A DNA stretch of 64,000 nucleotides. It comes from Halomonas faecis. Lineage in GTDB: Bacteria; Pseudomonadota; Gammaproteobacteria; Pseudomonadales; Halomonadaceae. The stretch is taken from the NCBI RefSeq assembly GCF_010993975.1, contig NZ_JAACZO010000032.1:186001-250000 (forward strand), given 5' to 3'. A model generated the notes under the pieces. The model was not told the DNA's origin. It was given only the letters and a program-made list of their open reading frames with translations, and did not search any database. The stretch's first letter is position 1; each line of letters starts with the position of its first letter. Position numbers and translations under genes: made by a program. Of this stretch, positions 36,816 to 46,328 are shown in pieces.

Positions 36816-38657
36816 ATGCAGCCAGGGTTGGAAGGTCCATCACAGGCCGAGTTGGAAGAGTGGAATACGCAGCTGCAGGAGATCGGTGAGCAGTACCAGG
36901 CCTTGATGCAGGAACTGTTCGAGCAGAGAGCTCCGGATGCGGCCGCCGATTCCATCCAGGCCGACATTCGCGATGCCTTTCAAGCGGCGGCCGAGTCGCT
37001 GATGCGCAATCCTCAACGGCTCTGGGAAACCCAGGCGCGTCTCGTGCAGGATCAGTTCCAGCTTTGGCAGCAAGGGTGGCGTGCACTGGCCGGCGAGTCG
37101 GTCGAGCCCCTCGTGACGCCGGCCAAGGGCGACCGCCGATTCAAGGACGAGGCCTGGCATAGCGACCCCTACTACCAGGCGATCATGCAGCAGTACCTGC
37201 TGTTCGCCCATGCCGTGGATGAACTCGTCGACGACCTCGACGGCCTGCCCGAGCAGCAGAAGCGCAACCTCGCCTTCTACTCCCGACAGATGGTCAATGC
37301 CATGGCGCCGACCAATTTCATTACCACCAACCCCGAGGTGATGCGGCGCACGATGGAGACCCGCGGGCAGAATCTGGTGGAAGGGCTCGAGCGGCTGCGC
37401 ACGGATCTGGCCAATTCCGCTGACGGTCTCAACGTGACCATGACCGACCGCAGCGCTTTCGAGGTGGGCAAGAACATTGCCGTGACGCCGGGGCACGTGG
37501 TCTACGAGAACGAACTGATCCAGTTGATCCAGTATGCACCGAGCACCGAGACGGTATTCAAGACGCCTCTGCTGGTGGTGCCGCCGTGGATCAACAAGTA
37601 CTACATCCTCGACCTGCGCGAAGACAACTCCTTCGTCAAGTGGCTAGTCGACCAGGGGCATACCGTATTTCTGATCTCCTGGCGCAACCCCGGCCCCGAA
37701 CAGCGCGACCTGACCTGGGCCGACTACCTGCAAATGGGCCCCATCGACGCCATGGGGGCCATCGAGCAGGCTACCGGCGAGAAATCGGTCAACCTGCTCA
37801 GCTACTGCATCGGCGGTACGCTGGCGGCCTCTACCCTGGCCTACCTCACCAGCACCCGACGCGGGCGCAAGGTCAAGTCGGTGACTTACATGGCCACCCT
37901 GCAGGATTTCCGCGACCCTGGCGAACTCGGCGTGCTGCTCAGCGAGCCGGTGCTCGAGGGCATCGAGGCCAAGATGGAGCAGGACGGCTATTTGGACGGC
38001 CGCTCCATGGCCTACACTTTCAACCTGCTGCGTGAGAACGACCTCTTCTGGTCCTTCTATGTGAGCAACTATCTGAAGGGCGAGACACCCGCCGCCTTCG
38101 ACCTGCTCTACTGGAACACCGACGGCACCAATCTGCCGGCCGGCACCCACGCCTGGTACCTGCGCCACATGTATCTGGAAAATCGCCTGGTGGAGCCGGA
38201 TGGCATCGAGCTCGACGGGGTCAAGATCGACCTACGCAAGATCTCCACGCCGAGCTACTTCATCTCCACTCGCGACGATCACATCGCCAAATGGAACAGC
38301 ACCTACTACGGGGCTTTGTTGCCGAAGGGGCCCGCGACCTTCGTGTTGGGTGGATCCGGCCATATCGCCGGCATCGTCAACCCGCCGCACAAGGACAAGT
38401 ACGGCTACTGGACCAACGACGAGCTGCCCGACGACCACGAGGCGTGGCTGGCCGGTGCCGAGTATCACGAGGGCTCGTGGTGGCCGCACTGGCAGGCGTG
38501 GATGACCGGCAATGGCTACGCTGACCCGCAGAAAATGGTACCGGCTCGCCAGCCGGGCGACGGCGAACTGCCGTTGCTGGAGGAGGCGCCGGGCCGCTAC
38601 GTCAAGACGACCATTCCCGAGGTGCTGGGAGAGACTGCCACCTCCTCGGAGGGCTGA
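36816..38657 (+). CDS. phaC: Class I polyhydroxyalkanoate synthase PhaC1
   Basis: A 613-residue PHA synthase: N-terminal domain (1-200) and alpha/beta-hydrolase catalytic domain. The nucleophile Cys331 sits in SYCIGG, so the first Gly of the canonical lipase-like box is Ser, a trait I recall from other Halomonas synthases. The Asp is in STRDDHIAKW and the His in GGSGHIAGIVNPP. It polymerises (R)-3-hydroxyacyl-CoA at the granule surface. GCAGGAGGGGC precedes the ATG. A second synthase is at 50439. Confidence 0.96.
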   Translation: MQPGLEGPSQAELEEWNTQLQEIGEQYQALMQELFEQRAPDAAADSIQADIRDAFQAAAESLMRNPQRLWETQARLVQDQFQLWQQGWRALAGESVEPLVTPAKGDRRFKDEAWHSDPYYQAIMQQYLLFAHAVDELVDDLDGLPEQQKRNLAFYSRQMVNAMAPTNFITTNPEVMRRTMETRGQNLVEGLERLRTDLANSADGLNVTMTDRSAFEVGKNIAVTPGHVVYENELIQLIQYAPSTETVFKTPLLVVPPWINKYYILDLREDNSFVKWLVDQGHTVFLISWRNPGPEQRDLTWADYLQMGPIDAMGAIEQATGEKSVNLLSYCIGGTLAASTLAYLTSTRRGRKVKSVTYMATLQDFRDPGELGVLLSEPVLEGIEAKMEQDGYLDGRSMAYTFNLLRENDLFWSFYVSNYLKGETPAAFDLLYWNTDGTNLPAGTHAWYLRHMYLENRLVEPDGIELDGVKIDLRKISTPSYFISTRDDHIAKWNSTYYGALLPKGPATFVLGGSGHIAGIVNPPHKDKYGYWTNDELPDDHEAWLAGAEYHEGSWWPHWQAWMTGNGYADPQKMVPARQPGDGELPLLEEAPGRYVKTTIPEVLGETATSSEG

Positions 38658-38689
38658 CTCGCTTCGTTCGCGACATCCTGGCCATTGGC

Positions 38690-38716
38690 AAAAGCCCCGC
38701 GATGACGGGGCTTTTG
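38690..38716 (+). terminator. Intrinsic terminator after phaC1
   Basis: Perfect arms aaaagccccg and cggggctttt around a six-base loop, ending in a T run. Confidence 0.92.
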
Positions 38717-38838
38717 CCGTCCTGGGCGAGGTGCGTTCCATGGCCGCCCGACTCCCCTCGGAGTACACCCGCCCCTGCGTCGGCGTTGGCCTGCAGAAGA
38801 GCGCTGCCGTCTTCCGACGAAAGAAAGGATTGCCGACC

Positions 38839-38861
38839 AACCAAGCGTTCGCTAGGGTTGA
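38839..38861. promoter_or_regulatory. Candidate TetR-type operator before enoyl-CoA hydratase gene
   Basis: CAACCAAGCG and CGCTAGGGTTG flank TT as an imperfect inverted repeat, 39 bases before the ATG. The CCAAGCG-CGCTTGG style is common for TetR regulators of fatty-acid genes. Inference from appearance only. Confidence 0.4.
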
Positions 38862-38899
38862 GCGGTATTCCCACCAACAATCACCTGCAGGAGCCTGCC

Positions 38900-39673
<774 letters not shown>

Positions 39674-39700
39674 ACCGTTAGCGGTTATCTCGAAACGACG

Positions 39701-39726
39701 CGGCCGTGGCGGCAATGCCACGGCCG
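39701..39726 (+). terminator. Terminator-like hairpin after enoyl-CoA hydratase gene
   Basis: Perfect 10-bp arms cggccgtggc and gccacggccg with a six-base loop; weak T tail (TATTC). Confidence 0.75.
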
Positions 39727-39763
39727 TATTCGTTGCACAAGTAGACTTATGGCTAATCGCGTG

Positions 39764-39777
39764 CGCAAACGTTTGCG
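39764..39777. promoter_or_regulatory. rbsR box: RbsR/LacI-family operator before rbsD
   Basis: CGCAAACGTTTGCG is a perfect 14-bp palindrome with the central CG of LacI-family sites and close to the E. coli RbsR core AAACGTTT. It lies 45 bases before rbsD; TTGCAC at 39733 may be a -35. The LacI-family regulator at 42367 is the likely binder. Confidence 0.85.
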
Positions 39778-39821
39778 TCCTACGCTGAGACGAGTCCCAC
39801 AGCTCGAGATCGTGTCGCTCC

Positions 39822-40241
39822 ATGAAACGCCGAGGCCTGCTCAACGCGCCCCTTTCCAGGCTCATTGCCGAGCTTGGCCATACCGACATGCTGGTGATTG
39901 CCGATGCCGGATTGCCGATCCCCCCGGGCGTGCCCAGGGTCGATCTGGCACTGCGTCCCGGTCTGCCGGGATTCCTCGAGGTCTTCGATGTCCTGGCCGA
40001 CGAGTTGTGTGTCGAAGGGGTGACCCTGGCCCAGGAAATTCGCGAGGCGAATTCAGGGCTGCATGACCAGGTCGAGCAGCGACTGGTGGCACTCGAACGT
40101 CGCGACGGTCAGTCGCTGGCGCGTGATTTCGTGTCCCACGACGCGTTCAAGCGCCTGCTGCCTTCGGCGCGTGCCGTGATCCGCACCGGGGAGTGTTCCC
40201 CTTACGCCAACATTGCCCTGCACAGTGGAGTCGCGTTTTGA
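39822..40241 (+). CDS. rbsD: D-ribose pyranase
   Basis: A 139-residue RbsD with MKRRGLLNAPLSRLIAELGHTD at its start (catalytic His in GHTD), DAGLPIP, and the closing RTGECSPYANIALHSGVAF. It converts beta-pyranose ribose to the furanose form for phosphorylation. First gene of the truncated ribose operon, behind the operator at 39764. Confidence 0.95.
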   Translation: MKRRGLLNAPLSRLIAELGHTDMLVIADAGLPIPPGVPRVDLALRPGLPGFLEVFDVLADELCVEGVTLAQEIREANSGLHDQVEQRLVALERRDGQSLARDFVSHDAFKRLLPSARAVIRTGECSPYANIALHSGVAF

Positions 40242-41779
40242 GCCTGGCCACGCATGACAGCACTGCCCGGTCCGAAGCCGCCGAACCGCTGATGGTGCTC
40301 CAGGGCATCGGCAAGTCCTTCGGCGGGGTTGCGGTACTGGAAGACGTCGACTTCTCCCTGTTTTCCGGCCGGGTGCTGGGGCTGGCCGGGGAAAACGGCG
40401 CCGGCAAGTCGACCCTGATGAAAGTGCTCAGCGGGGTTCACCAGGCCGATGCCGGCACATTGACGCTGCGCGGTCGTGCCGTGCGCTTCGTCACGCCGCG
40501 CCAGGCGATGGATGCCGGCATCGCCATCATCCACCAGGAGCTCAACCTGGTGCCGACTCTTTCCGCGGGCGAGAACATCTTTCTGGGTCGCGAGCCGCTC
40601 AGGTGGGGTCGCATCGACTGGAAGCGTCTGTTCCGCCGGGCTGGCGAGCTTCTCGAGTCCCTGGAGCAATCGACCGATCCGCGGACTCCGGTGGCGCGGC
40701 TGAGCATCGGGCAGCAGCAAATGGTCGAGATCGCCCGAGCGCTGTCGCTGGATGCCGAGATCATCGTCATGGACGAACCCACCGATGCATTGACCGACGT
40801 CGAGACCGCCGTTCTCGAGCGGGTGGTGCGTACCCTGAGAGGGGCCGGCAAGTCGCTGGTGCTGATCACCCATCGGCTGGCCGAGATCTTCCGTATGTGC
40901 GACGACGTCGCCGTCCTGCGCGATGGCCGTCTGGTTCACCAGGGGCCCACGGCGAGTTCCAGCGAGGACCAGCTGATTCAACGCATGGTCGGACGCGAAC
41001 TCGCCGATCGCTATCCCTACGAACCGCCTCGCCTGGGTGAGACGGTGCTCGAGGTGAAGGATATGGTAGCCCCGGGCGTGCAGGGCGTGACGTTCTCGGC
41101 GCGTGCCGGCGAAGTGCTGGGGTTCGGTGGCCTGATGGGAGCCGGGCGAACCGAAATGTGCCGCGCCTTGTGCGGCGACGTGCCACGCGAATCGGGCGAA
41201 GTCAGGATTCATGGCCGCGGCGTGCGCTTTACCTCGCCCGGGCAAGGGCTGGGGGCCGGCTTGGTGTATGTGCCCGAGGATCGCAAGCAGTCGGGCCTGG
41301 TGCTCGACCACTCGGTGGCCGACAACATGTCACTGACCGCGCTACCGGCGTTTTGCGGGCCGCTGGGCATCATACGGCACGCCCGTGCAAGGGCGGCCGT
41401 CGATCACTACATCGAGGCGTTTCGCATCAAGCTCAACGATCCGCAACAGCGCGTTCAGACCTTATCGGGCGGCAACCAGCAGAAGGTTTCGCTGGCCAAG
41501 GCGCTGATGAGCGAGCCCGAGGTGGTGATTCTCGACGAGCCCACCCGAGGCGTCGATGTGGGTGCCAAACGCGAGATTTATCTGCTCATCAATCGACTGA
41601 AACGCCAAGGCAAGTGCGTGCTGCTGATCTCTTCCGAAATGCCCGAGCTGATGGGGCTGTCCGATCGCATCGTCGTGCTGGCCAATGGCCGCGTCAGCGG
41701 TGAGTTTCTGCGTGACGATGCAACCCAGGAAAAGATCATGACCGCTCGGTTCGGGGGTGAGAACCGCCAATGCCAGTGA
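40238..41779 (+). CDS. rbsA: Ribose ABC transporter ATP-binding protein
   Basis: A 513-residue double ATPase. N-half: Walker A AGENGAGKST, signature LSIGQQQ, Walker B IIVMDEPTDALTD. C-half: degenerate GGLMGAGRTE, signature LSGGNQQKVSLAKAL and VVILDEPTRGVDVG. The likely start is TTG at 40238, overlapping the rbsD stop; ATG at about 40289 would begin right at the ABC domain. The C-terminus (GGENRQCQ) is close to the natural end but may be altered by the deletion that removed rbsC. Confidence 0.92.
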   Translation: MSLATHDSTARSEAAEPLMVLQGIGKSFGGVAVLEDVDFSLFSGRVLGLAGENGAGKSTLMKVLSGVHQADAGTLTLRGRAVRFVTPRQAMDAGIAIIHQELNLVPTLSAGENIFLGREPLRWGRIDWKRLFRRAGELLESLEQSTDPRTPVARLSIGQQQMVEIARALSLDAEIIVMDEPTDALTDVETAVLERVVRTLRGAGKSLVLITHRLAEIFRMCDDVAVLRDGRLVHQGPTASSSEDQLIQRMVGRELADRYPYEPPRLGETVLEVKDMVAPGVQGVTFSARAGEVLGFGGLMGAGRTEMCRALCGDVPRESGEVRIHGRGVRFTSPGQGLGAGLVYVPEDRKQSGLVLDHSVADNMSLTALPAFCGPLGIIRHARARAAVDHYIEAFRIKLNDPQQRVQTLSGGNQQKVSLAKALMSEPEVVILDEPTRGVDVGAKREIYLLINRLKRQGKCVLLISSEMPELMGLSDRIVVLANGRVSGEFLRDDATQEKIMTARFGGENRQCQ

Positions 41780-42353
41780 CGTGCCGGTGATCACCCTGGA
41801 TCGCAGCGCCAATAGCGGCACCATCGTCTCGCACATTGCTTCCGACAACGTCGCGGGTGGCGAACTGGCCGCCGAGTTCATCATCGAACGACTCGGTGGG
41901 GAAGGGCAGGTGGTACAGCTGGAGGGCGTGCCTGGCGCCTCGGCCACGCGTGATCGTGGCGAGGGCTTCATGGCGGGTATTGAAGGCGCGACCGACATCG
42001 AGCTGGTGGCCACCCAGCCGGCTAACTTCAACCGTAGCGAAGGCCTCGATGTCATGGAGAATCTGCTGCAGGCGCATGACGGCATCGATGCGGTATTCGC
42101 CCAGAACGACGAGATGGCGCTGGGGGCCCAGCGTGCCCTTCAAGCCGGCGGCCTGGATGAGGTGGTACTGGTGGGCTTCGATGGCACCGACGATGGCATT
42201 CAGGCGGTGAAGGACGGCAAGATGGCCGCAACCATTGCCCAGCAGCCGGCGCGGATCGGCGAGCTGGGGGTTACCACCGCCGACCGGCTGCTCAAAGGCG
42301 AAAGCGTCGAGTCCAATGTGCCCGTGCCGCTGCAGCTGATCACCGAGGAGTGA
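41757..42353 (+). pseudogene. rbsB: Ribose-binding protein, 5'-deleted remnant
   Basis: The frame encodes 198 residues matching the C-terminal two-thirds of RbsB: SDVPVITLDR, GGELAAEF, RGEGFMAGI, MENLLQAHDGIDAVFAQNDEMALGA and VVLVGFDGTDDGIQAV. The signal peptide and about 110-120 N-terminal residues are gone, and the remnant starts inside the last codons of rbsA (GTG 41757). rbsC, which should lie between, is absent. Without a signal peptide it cannot reach the periplasm, so it is probably non-functional. Confidence 0.88.
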
Positions 42354-42366
42354 GCGGACCCTATCC

Positions 42367-43362
42367 ATGATTCGCCTCAAGGATGTGGCGCGAGACGCTG
42401 GCGTTTCCGTCACTACGGTGTCGCACGTGGTCAATGGCACCCGCCGCGTTGCACCCGCCACCATGGCGCGGGTGCAGCGTGCGATCGCCGAACTGGGCTA
42501 TCGACCCGACAGCATCGCTCGGGCATTGAAGTCGAATCGCAGCCATACCCTTGGCATGATCGTCACGGCGGCCAACAATCCGTTCTTTGCCGAGATCATT
42601 CGTGGTGTCGAAGACCGCTGTTTCGCCAATGGCTACAGTCTGGTGCTGTGCAACACCGACGATGCCGACGCCAAGCAGTTGACCTACCTGCAGACCCTGC
42701 GCGACAAGCGCGTCGATGGCCTGATCGTGATGACCGCGCACAGCGGCGCCGACTTTCTGGCCGCACTGGCGCGTCAGCCGCTGCCCACCGTGTTGATGGA
42801 TGCCGATCCGGCTGGTGCTCACGACATTGCCGTGGTCAACGACGACTCGCGCCTTGGCGCACGGTTGGCCATCGAGCACCTGCTCTCGCGAGGGCTGCGC
42901 GACATTGCCCTGCTCACCGGGCCGGATTCGCACCCCCGTTCCCGCGAGCGCCTGGCCGGTGCCCGCGAAGCGCTCGACGAGGCGGGCATCGTGCTACCCG
43001 GCTCGAAGATCGTTGCCACCAACCTTCTCGCCGATGGCGGCCATCGGGCCATGCAGGCGCTGTTGCAGACGCGCTCATGCCCCCAGGCGCTGTTCGCCTT
43101 CAACGACCTGGTCGCCATCGGTGCCATGCGCGCGGCACGCGAGCATGGCCTTTCCCTGCCCGATGATCTCTCGGTGGTGGGCTACGATGACATCGAACTG
43201 GGACGTTACTTCACCCCGGCGCTGACCACCGTTCACCAGCCAATCTATGAGCTGGGTGACATGGCGGTCACCCAACTGATCGAGCGTCTCGAGCATGGGC
43301 GCCCGCTCCAGCGGACGTTGCAGCTGGCGCCGCGGCTGGTGGTGCGCGAATCCGTCCGTTGA
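42367..43362 (+). CDS. rbsR: LacI-family ribose operon repressor
   Basis: A 331-residue regulator with the LacI helix-turn-helix (MIRLKDVARDAGVSVTTVSH, VNGTRRVAPATMARV) followed by a hinge and a periplasmic-binding-protein-like core (VDGLIVMTAHSG, PDDLSVVGYDDIELGRYFTP). It follows the rbsB remnant by 14 bases. It should bind the palindrome at 39764 and respond to ribose. No rbsK follows in this window. Confidence 0.92.
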   Translation: MIRLKDVARDAGVSVTTVSHVVNGTRRVAPATMARVQRAIAELGYRPDSIARALKSNRSHTLGMIVTAANNPFFAEIIRGVEDRCFANGYSLVLCNTDDADAKQLTYLQTLRDKRVDGLIVMTAHSGADFLAALARQPLPTVLMDADPAGAHDIAVVNDDSRLGARLAIEHLLSRGLRDIALLTGPDSHPRSRERLAGAREALDEAGIVLPGSKIVATNLLADGGHRAMQALLQTRSCPQALFAFNDLVAIGAMRAAREHGLSLPDDLSVVGYDDIELGRYFTPALTTVHQPIYELGDMAVTQLIERLEHGRPLQRTLQLAPRLVVRESVR

Positions 43363-43392
43363 GACCGCCTTGCCGAGCCGCAGCATCCCTGG

Positions 43393-44283
43393 CTAAGGTG
43401 TCGGCTTGCGCTGAACCCGGCGCAGCCGAATCAGCCGCGTGGTGATGGCGGTGCCCACCAGGGTGATCGCCATGCCGGCGAGCACCTGCAGGCTGAGGCG
43501 CTCGCCGAGCAGCACGAAGCCCCATGCCAGCGCGCTCACCGGTACCAGGAAGGTGACGGTGGAGGTTGCCGTGGCGCCGGCACTGGCGATCAGGCCGAAG
43601 TAGAGCAGGAAGGCCGCGGTGGTGCTGAGCACCGCCAAAGCCAGGCCGTTGGCCCAGGCCAGGCCGCTGATCGGTTCGGCGGGCCACAGCATCAGCCCCG
43701 GCACCAGCAGGATCAGCGCCGACATGGCGGTGCTGCCGGCGGCCAGCACCCGCACCGGAAGGTGAGAGAGATGGGTCTTGGAGTAGTTACCGGCAATGCC
43801 ATAGCAGAAGGTGGCGCCCAGCACGGCGAGGATGAACCAGCCATCGCCGCCCAGAGCGAAGTCGAGCCGGTCCGCCGAGAGCACGTAGACGCCGAACAGC
43901 GCCAGGGCCAGGCCCAGATATTGTTGGCGCCGGATCGGCGTGGCGAAGAACAGCGCACCGAGCAGGGCGGTGAAAATCGGCGTGGTGGCGTTGATCAGCG
44001 ACGTGAACCCCGCTTCCAGCCGCGTGGTGGCCAATGCTAGCAACGAAAAGGGCAGCACGTGGTTGATCAGCCCCAACACGAACAGGCGACCCTTGTTCTC
44101 CCATGCCAGCTGGAAGTAGCGCACGCCGAGCAGCAGCGGCACCAGCAGCAGCGCCCCCACCCCCATGCGTACCAGGATCAGCGACACGGGCCCGAACTCG
44201 GGCACGGCCACGCGCATGAAGATGAACGAGAGCCCCCACAGCGAGGAAAGCAGCAGCAGGCGTAGGGTATCGGCCGGAGACAT
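43393..44283 (-). CDS. EamA/DMT family transporter
   Basis: A 296-residue membrane protein with ten predicted helices in two EamA repeats; LLLSSLWGLSFIFMRVAVPE and RMGVGALLLVPL in the first, TAAFLLYFGLIASAGATATSTVTFLVPVSA in the second. Such proteins export metabolites or drugs. Substrate unknown. It is convergent with rbsR and divergent from the alcohol dehydrogenase. Confidence 0.9.
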   Translation of the reverse strand: MSPADTLRLLLLSSLWGLSFIFMRVAVPEFGPVSLILVRMGVGALLLVPLLLGVRYFQLAWENKGRLFVLGLINHVLPFSLLALATTRLEAGFTSLINATTPIFTALLGALFFATPIRRQQYLGLALALFGVYVLSADRLDFALGGDGWFILAVLGATFCYGIAGNYSKTHLSHLPVRVLAAGSTAMSALILLVPGLMLWPAEPISGLAWANGLALAVLSTTAAFLLYFGLIASAGATATSTVTFLVPVSALAWGFVLLGERLSLQVLAGMAITLVGTAITTRLIRLRRVQRKPTP

Positions 44284-44389
44284 CCAGTGTCCTTGTCGTC
44301 ATCAGGGGGAGGACGCAAAGGGTAAGACTCCCGCCTTGGAATAGGAAGAGGCTCGTGGTAAGGCACGGTGGGCGGAGAGTGAGAGACGC

Positions 44390-44433
44390 TTGATCGAGAT
44401 CAAGCGCAGGGTGGTTCGACTCTGTGCTATAGC
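44390..44433 (+). promoter_or_regulatory. FNR/Anr box and -10 element before alcohol dehydrogenase
   Basis: TTGATCGAGATCAA (44390-44403) matches the FNR/Anr consensus TTGAT-N4-ATCAA exactly, inside a 20-bp perfect palindrome (44387-44406). TATAGC at 44428-44433 puts the box about 42-44 bases before the predicted start, the usual position for class II activation under low oxygen. Confidence 0.85.
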
Positions 44434-44471
44434 TTAGAGGCATTTCTCCCTCGTCCATCAGGAGTTCTCCC

Positions 44472-45551
44472 ATGCCCACCATGATGAAGGCCGCCATCTT
44501 CGTCGAGCCCGGGCGCATCGAGATCGACGACAAGCCGCTGCCCGACATCGGCCCCAACGATGCGCTGATCCGCGTGACCACCACCACCATCTGCGGTACC
44601 GACGTGCACATCCTCAAGGGCGAATACCCGGTGGAAAGGGGACTCACCATCGGCCACGAGCCGGTGGGCGTCATCGAGAAACTCGGCGCCAACGTGCAGG
44701 GCTACGCTGAAGGGCAGCGGGTGATCGCCGGGGCGATCTGCCCGAGCTTCACCTCCTACGCCTGCCAGGACGGCTGCAGCGCTCAGGACGGCGGCCACCA
44801 TGGCCACGGCTACAAGCCCATGGGCGGCTGGCGCTTCGGCAACACCATCGACGGGGCCCAGGCCGAATACCTGCGCGTGCCGGATGCCCAGGCCAATCTC
44901 TCGCCGGTCCCCGATGCTCTCACTGACGAGCAGGTACTGATGTGCCCGGACATCATGTCCACCGGCTTCGCCGGCGCCGAATCGGCCAACATCAAGATCG
45001 GCGATACGGTGGCCGTCTTCGCCCAGGGCCCCATCGGACTGTGCGCCACTGCCGGTGCCCGGCTGCGTGGGGCAGGCCTGATCATCGCCGTGGATGGCGT
45101 CGACGAGCGCCTGGAAATGGCCCGCAAGATGGGGGCCGACATCGTGATCGATTTCCGCCAGGTGGACGTGGTCTCCGAGATCCTCAAGCTCACCGGCGGG
45201 CGCGGTGTCGATGCCTCCATCGAGGCGCTGGGCCTGCAGAGCACCTTCGAGAACGCCCTGCGGGTGCTCAAGCCCGGCGGCACCCTGTCTAGCCTCGGCG
45301 TCTACTCCGAGAACCTGACCATCCCGCTGGATGCCTTCAGCGCCGGTCTGGGCGACAACCGCATCGTCACCTCGCTGTGCCCCGGCGGCAAGGAACGCAT
45401 GCGCCGGCTGATGCAGATCATCGACAGCGGTCGCCTCGACCTCGGCCCCATGGTCACCCATCGCTACCCGCTGGCTCGGATCGTCGAGGCCTACGACCTC
45501 TTCTCCCATCAGCGCGACGGCGTGCTCAAGGTCGCGCTCGAGGTGTCGTGA
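44472..45551 (+). CDS. Zinc-dependent secondary-alcohol dehydrogenase type
   Basis: A 359-residue medium-chain dehydrogenase. Catalytic zinc ligands fit Cys41 (TICGTDVH), His62/Glu63 (GHEP) and the Asp in CPDIMSTGF, the pattern of Clostridium beijerinckii-type secondary alcohol dehydrogenases. FAQGPIGLCATAGARLRGA is the cofactor Rossmann loop. The structural-zinc loop region has CPSF..ACQDGC, not the usual four Cys. Likely interconverts alcohols and aldehydes or ketones; the Anr box implies use at low oxygen. Confidence 0.9.
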   Translation: MPTMMKAAIFVEPGRIEIDDKPLPDIGPNDALIRVTTTTICGTDVHILKGEYPVERGLTIGHEPVGVIEKLGANVQGYAEGQRVIAGAICPSFTSYACQDGCSAQDGGHHGHGYKPMGGWRFGNTIDGAQAEYLRVPDAQANLSPVPDALTDEQVLMCPDIMSTGFAGAESANIKIGDTVAVFAQGPIGLCATAGARLRGAGLIIAVDGVDERLEMARKMGADIVIDFRQVDVVSEILKLTGGRGVDASIEALGLQSTFENALRVLKPGGTLSSLGVYSENLTIPLDAFSAGLGDNRIVTSLCPGGKERMRRLMQIIDSGRLDLGPMVTHRYPLARIVEAYDLFSHQRDGVLKVALEVS

Positions 45552-45601
45552 CGCCAAGCGGACAACGCAGCGGGCGGCACCCGTCGCTTGTTGCGTTGGC
45601 G
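45552..45601. terminator. Long imperfect hairpin between adh and SCO gene
   Basis: cgccaagcggacaacgcagc and gcttgttgcgttggcg arms pair imperfectly around cggca, between convergent stops; no long T run. Confidence 0.55.
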
Positions 45602-45640
45602 TTGCGCATCGGTCGATCAGCGGCCAGCGATAGGGGGTAT

Positions 45641-46219
45641 CTAGGCACTGTCGGCCAGTCTTTCGAGGTCAGCCACGACCGCTTCCATCGGGTCGCTGTC
45701 GCGTATCAGCACGCGCGCCTCCCCGCGTTCATCGAAGCCGAATACGGCACTGGAGTGCGACACTGCGTAGTTGCCATCGTTGTCGGCTTCGCCATACCCG
45801 TAGGTGACGCGATAACGACGCGTCAGTGCATCGAGAGCCGCCCGATCCCCGGTGAGGCCGATGAACCTGGCGCCAAAGGATTCGGTGTAGGCGCGCAGCG
45901 TCTGGGGGTCATCGCGGCGTGGGTCTACCGAGACGAACAGCACCTGGATGTCGTTGCGCGCCGACTCATCCAGGCGACCGATGGCGGCTTCGAGGCGGCT
46001 GAGGGTGGCCGGGCAGACGTCAGGGCAGTGGGTAAAGCCGAAGAACAGCAGGGTGCTCTTGCCGAGGTATTGGTCGGCCTCCACATCGCGCCCGTTCTCG
46101 TCGACCAGTTCGAATTCCAGAGGAGGCATCAGACCGGAGATGTCCTTGGTCTGCCAGGCCGGCTCACCACAGCCTGCCAGCCAGAGCGAGGCGACTGCCG
46201 TCACGATCCATCGGTGCAT
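45641..46219 (-). CDS. SCO1/SenC family copper chaperone lipoprotein
   Basis: A 192-residue lipoprotein: signal VTAVASLWLAGC with lipidated Cys, then a thioredoxin fold with the copper motif CPDVCP and the third ligand His in YAVSHSSAVFG. SCO proteins deliver copper to the CuA site of cytochrome c oxidase. The ATG at 46219 is chosen by its ribosome site (CAGGAG) and signal peptide. Followed upstream by a CtaG-type assembly gene. Confidence 0.93.
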   Translation of the reverse strand: MHRWIVTAVASLWLAGCGEPAWQTKDISGLMPPLEFELVDENGRDVEADQYLGKSTLLFFGFTHCPDVCPATLSRLEAAIGRLDESARNDIQVLFVSVDPRRDDPQTLRAYTESFGARFIGLTGDRAALDALTRRYRVTYGYGEADNDGNYAVSHSSAVFGFDERGEARVLIRDSDPMEAVVADLERLADSA

Positions 46220-46328
46220 CCTGATTCTCCTGCTGTCTCGGGGGGAGCGGCGCGCAAGGCGGCGCTCGATGGCTGCCTGCGGGCAAGGAGCCGGATCGCT
46301 TCGACTCCGTCGCCGCTGGCGATGCGAA

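Noticed and set aside
38702..38899. N-terminal extension of the enoyl-CoA hydratase
   Set aside because: It begins within the phaC1 terminator and covers the probable operator; crotonase homology begins at 38900.
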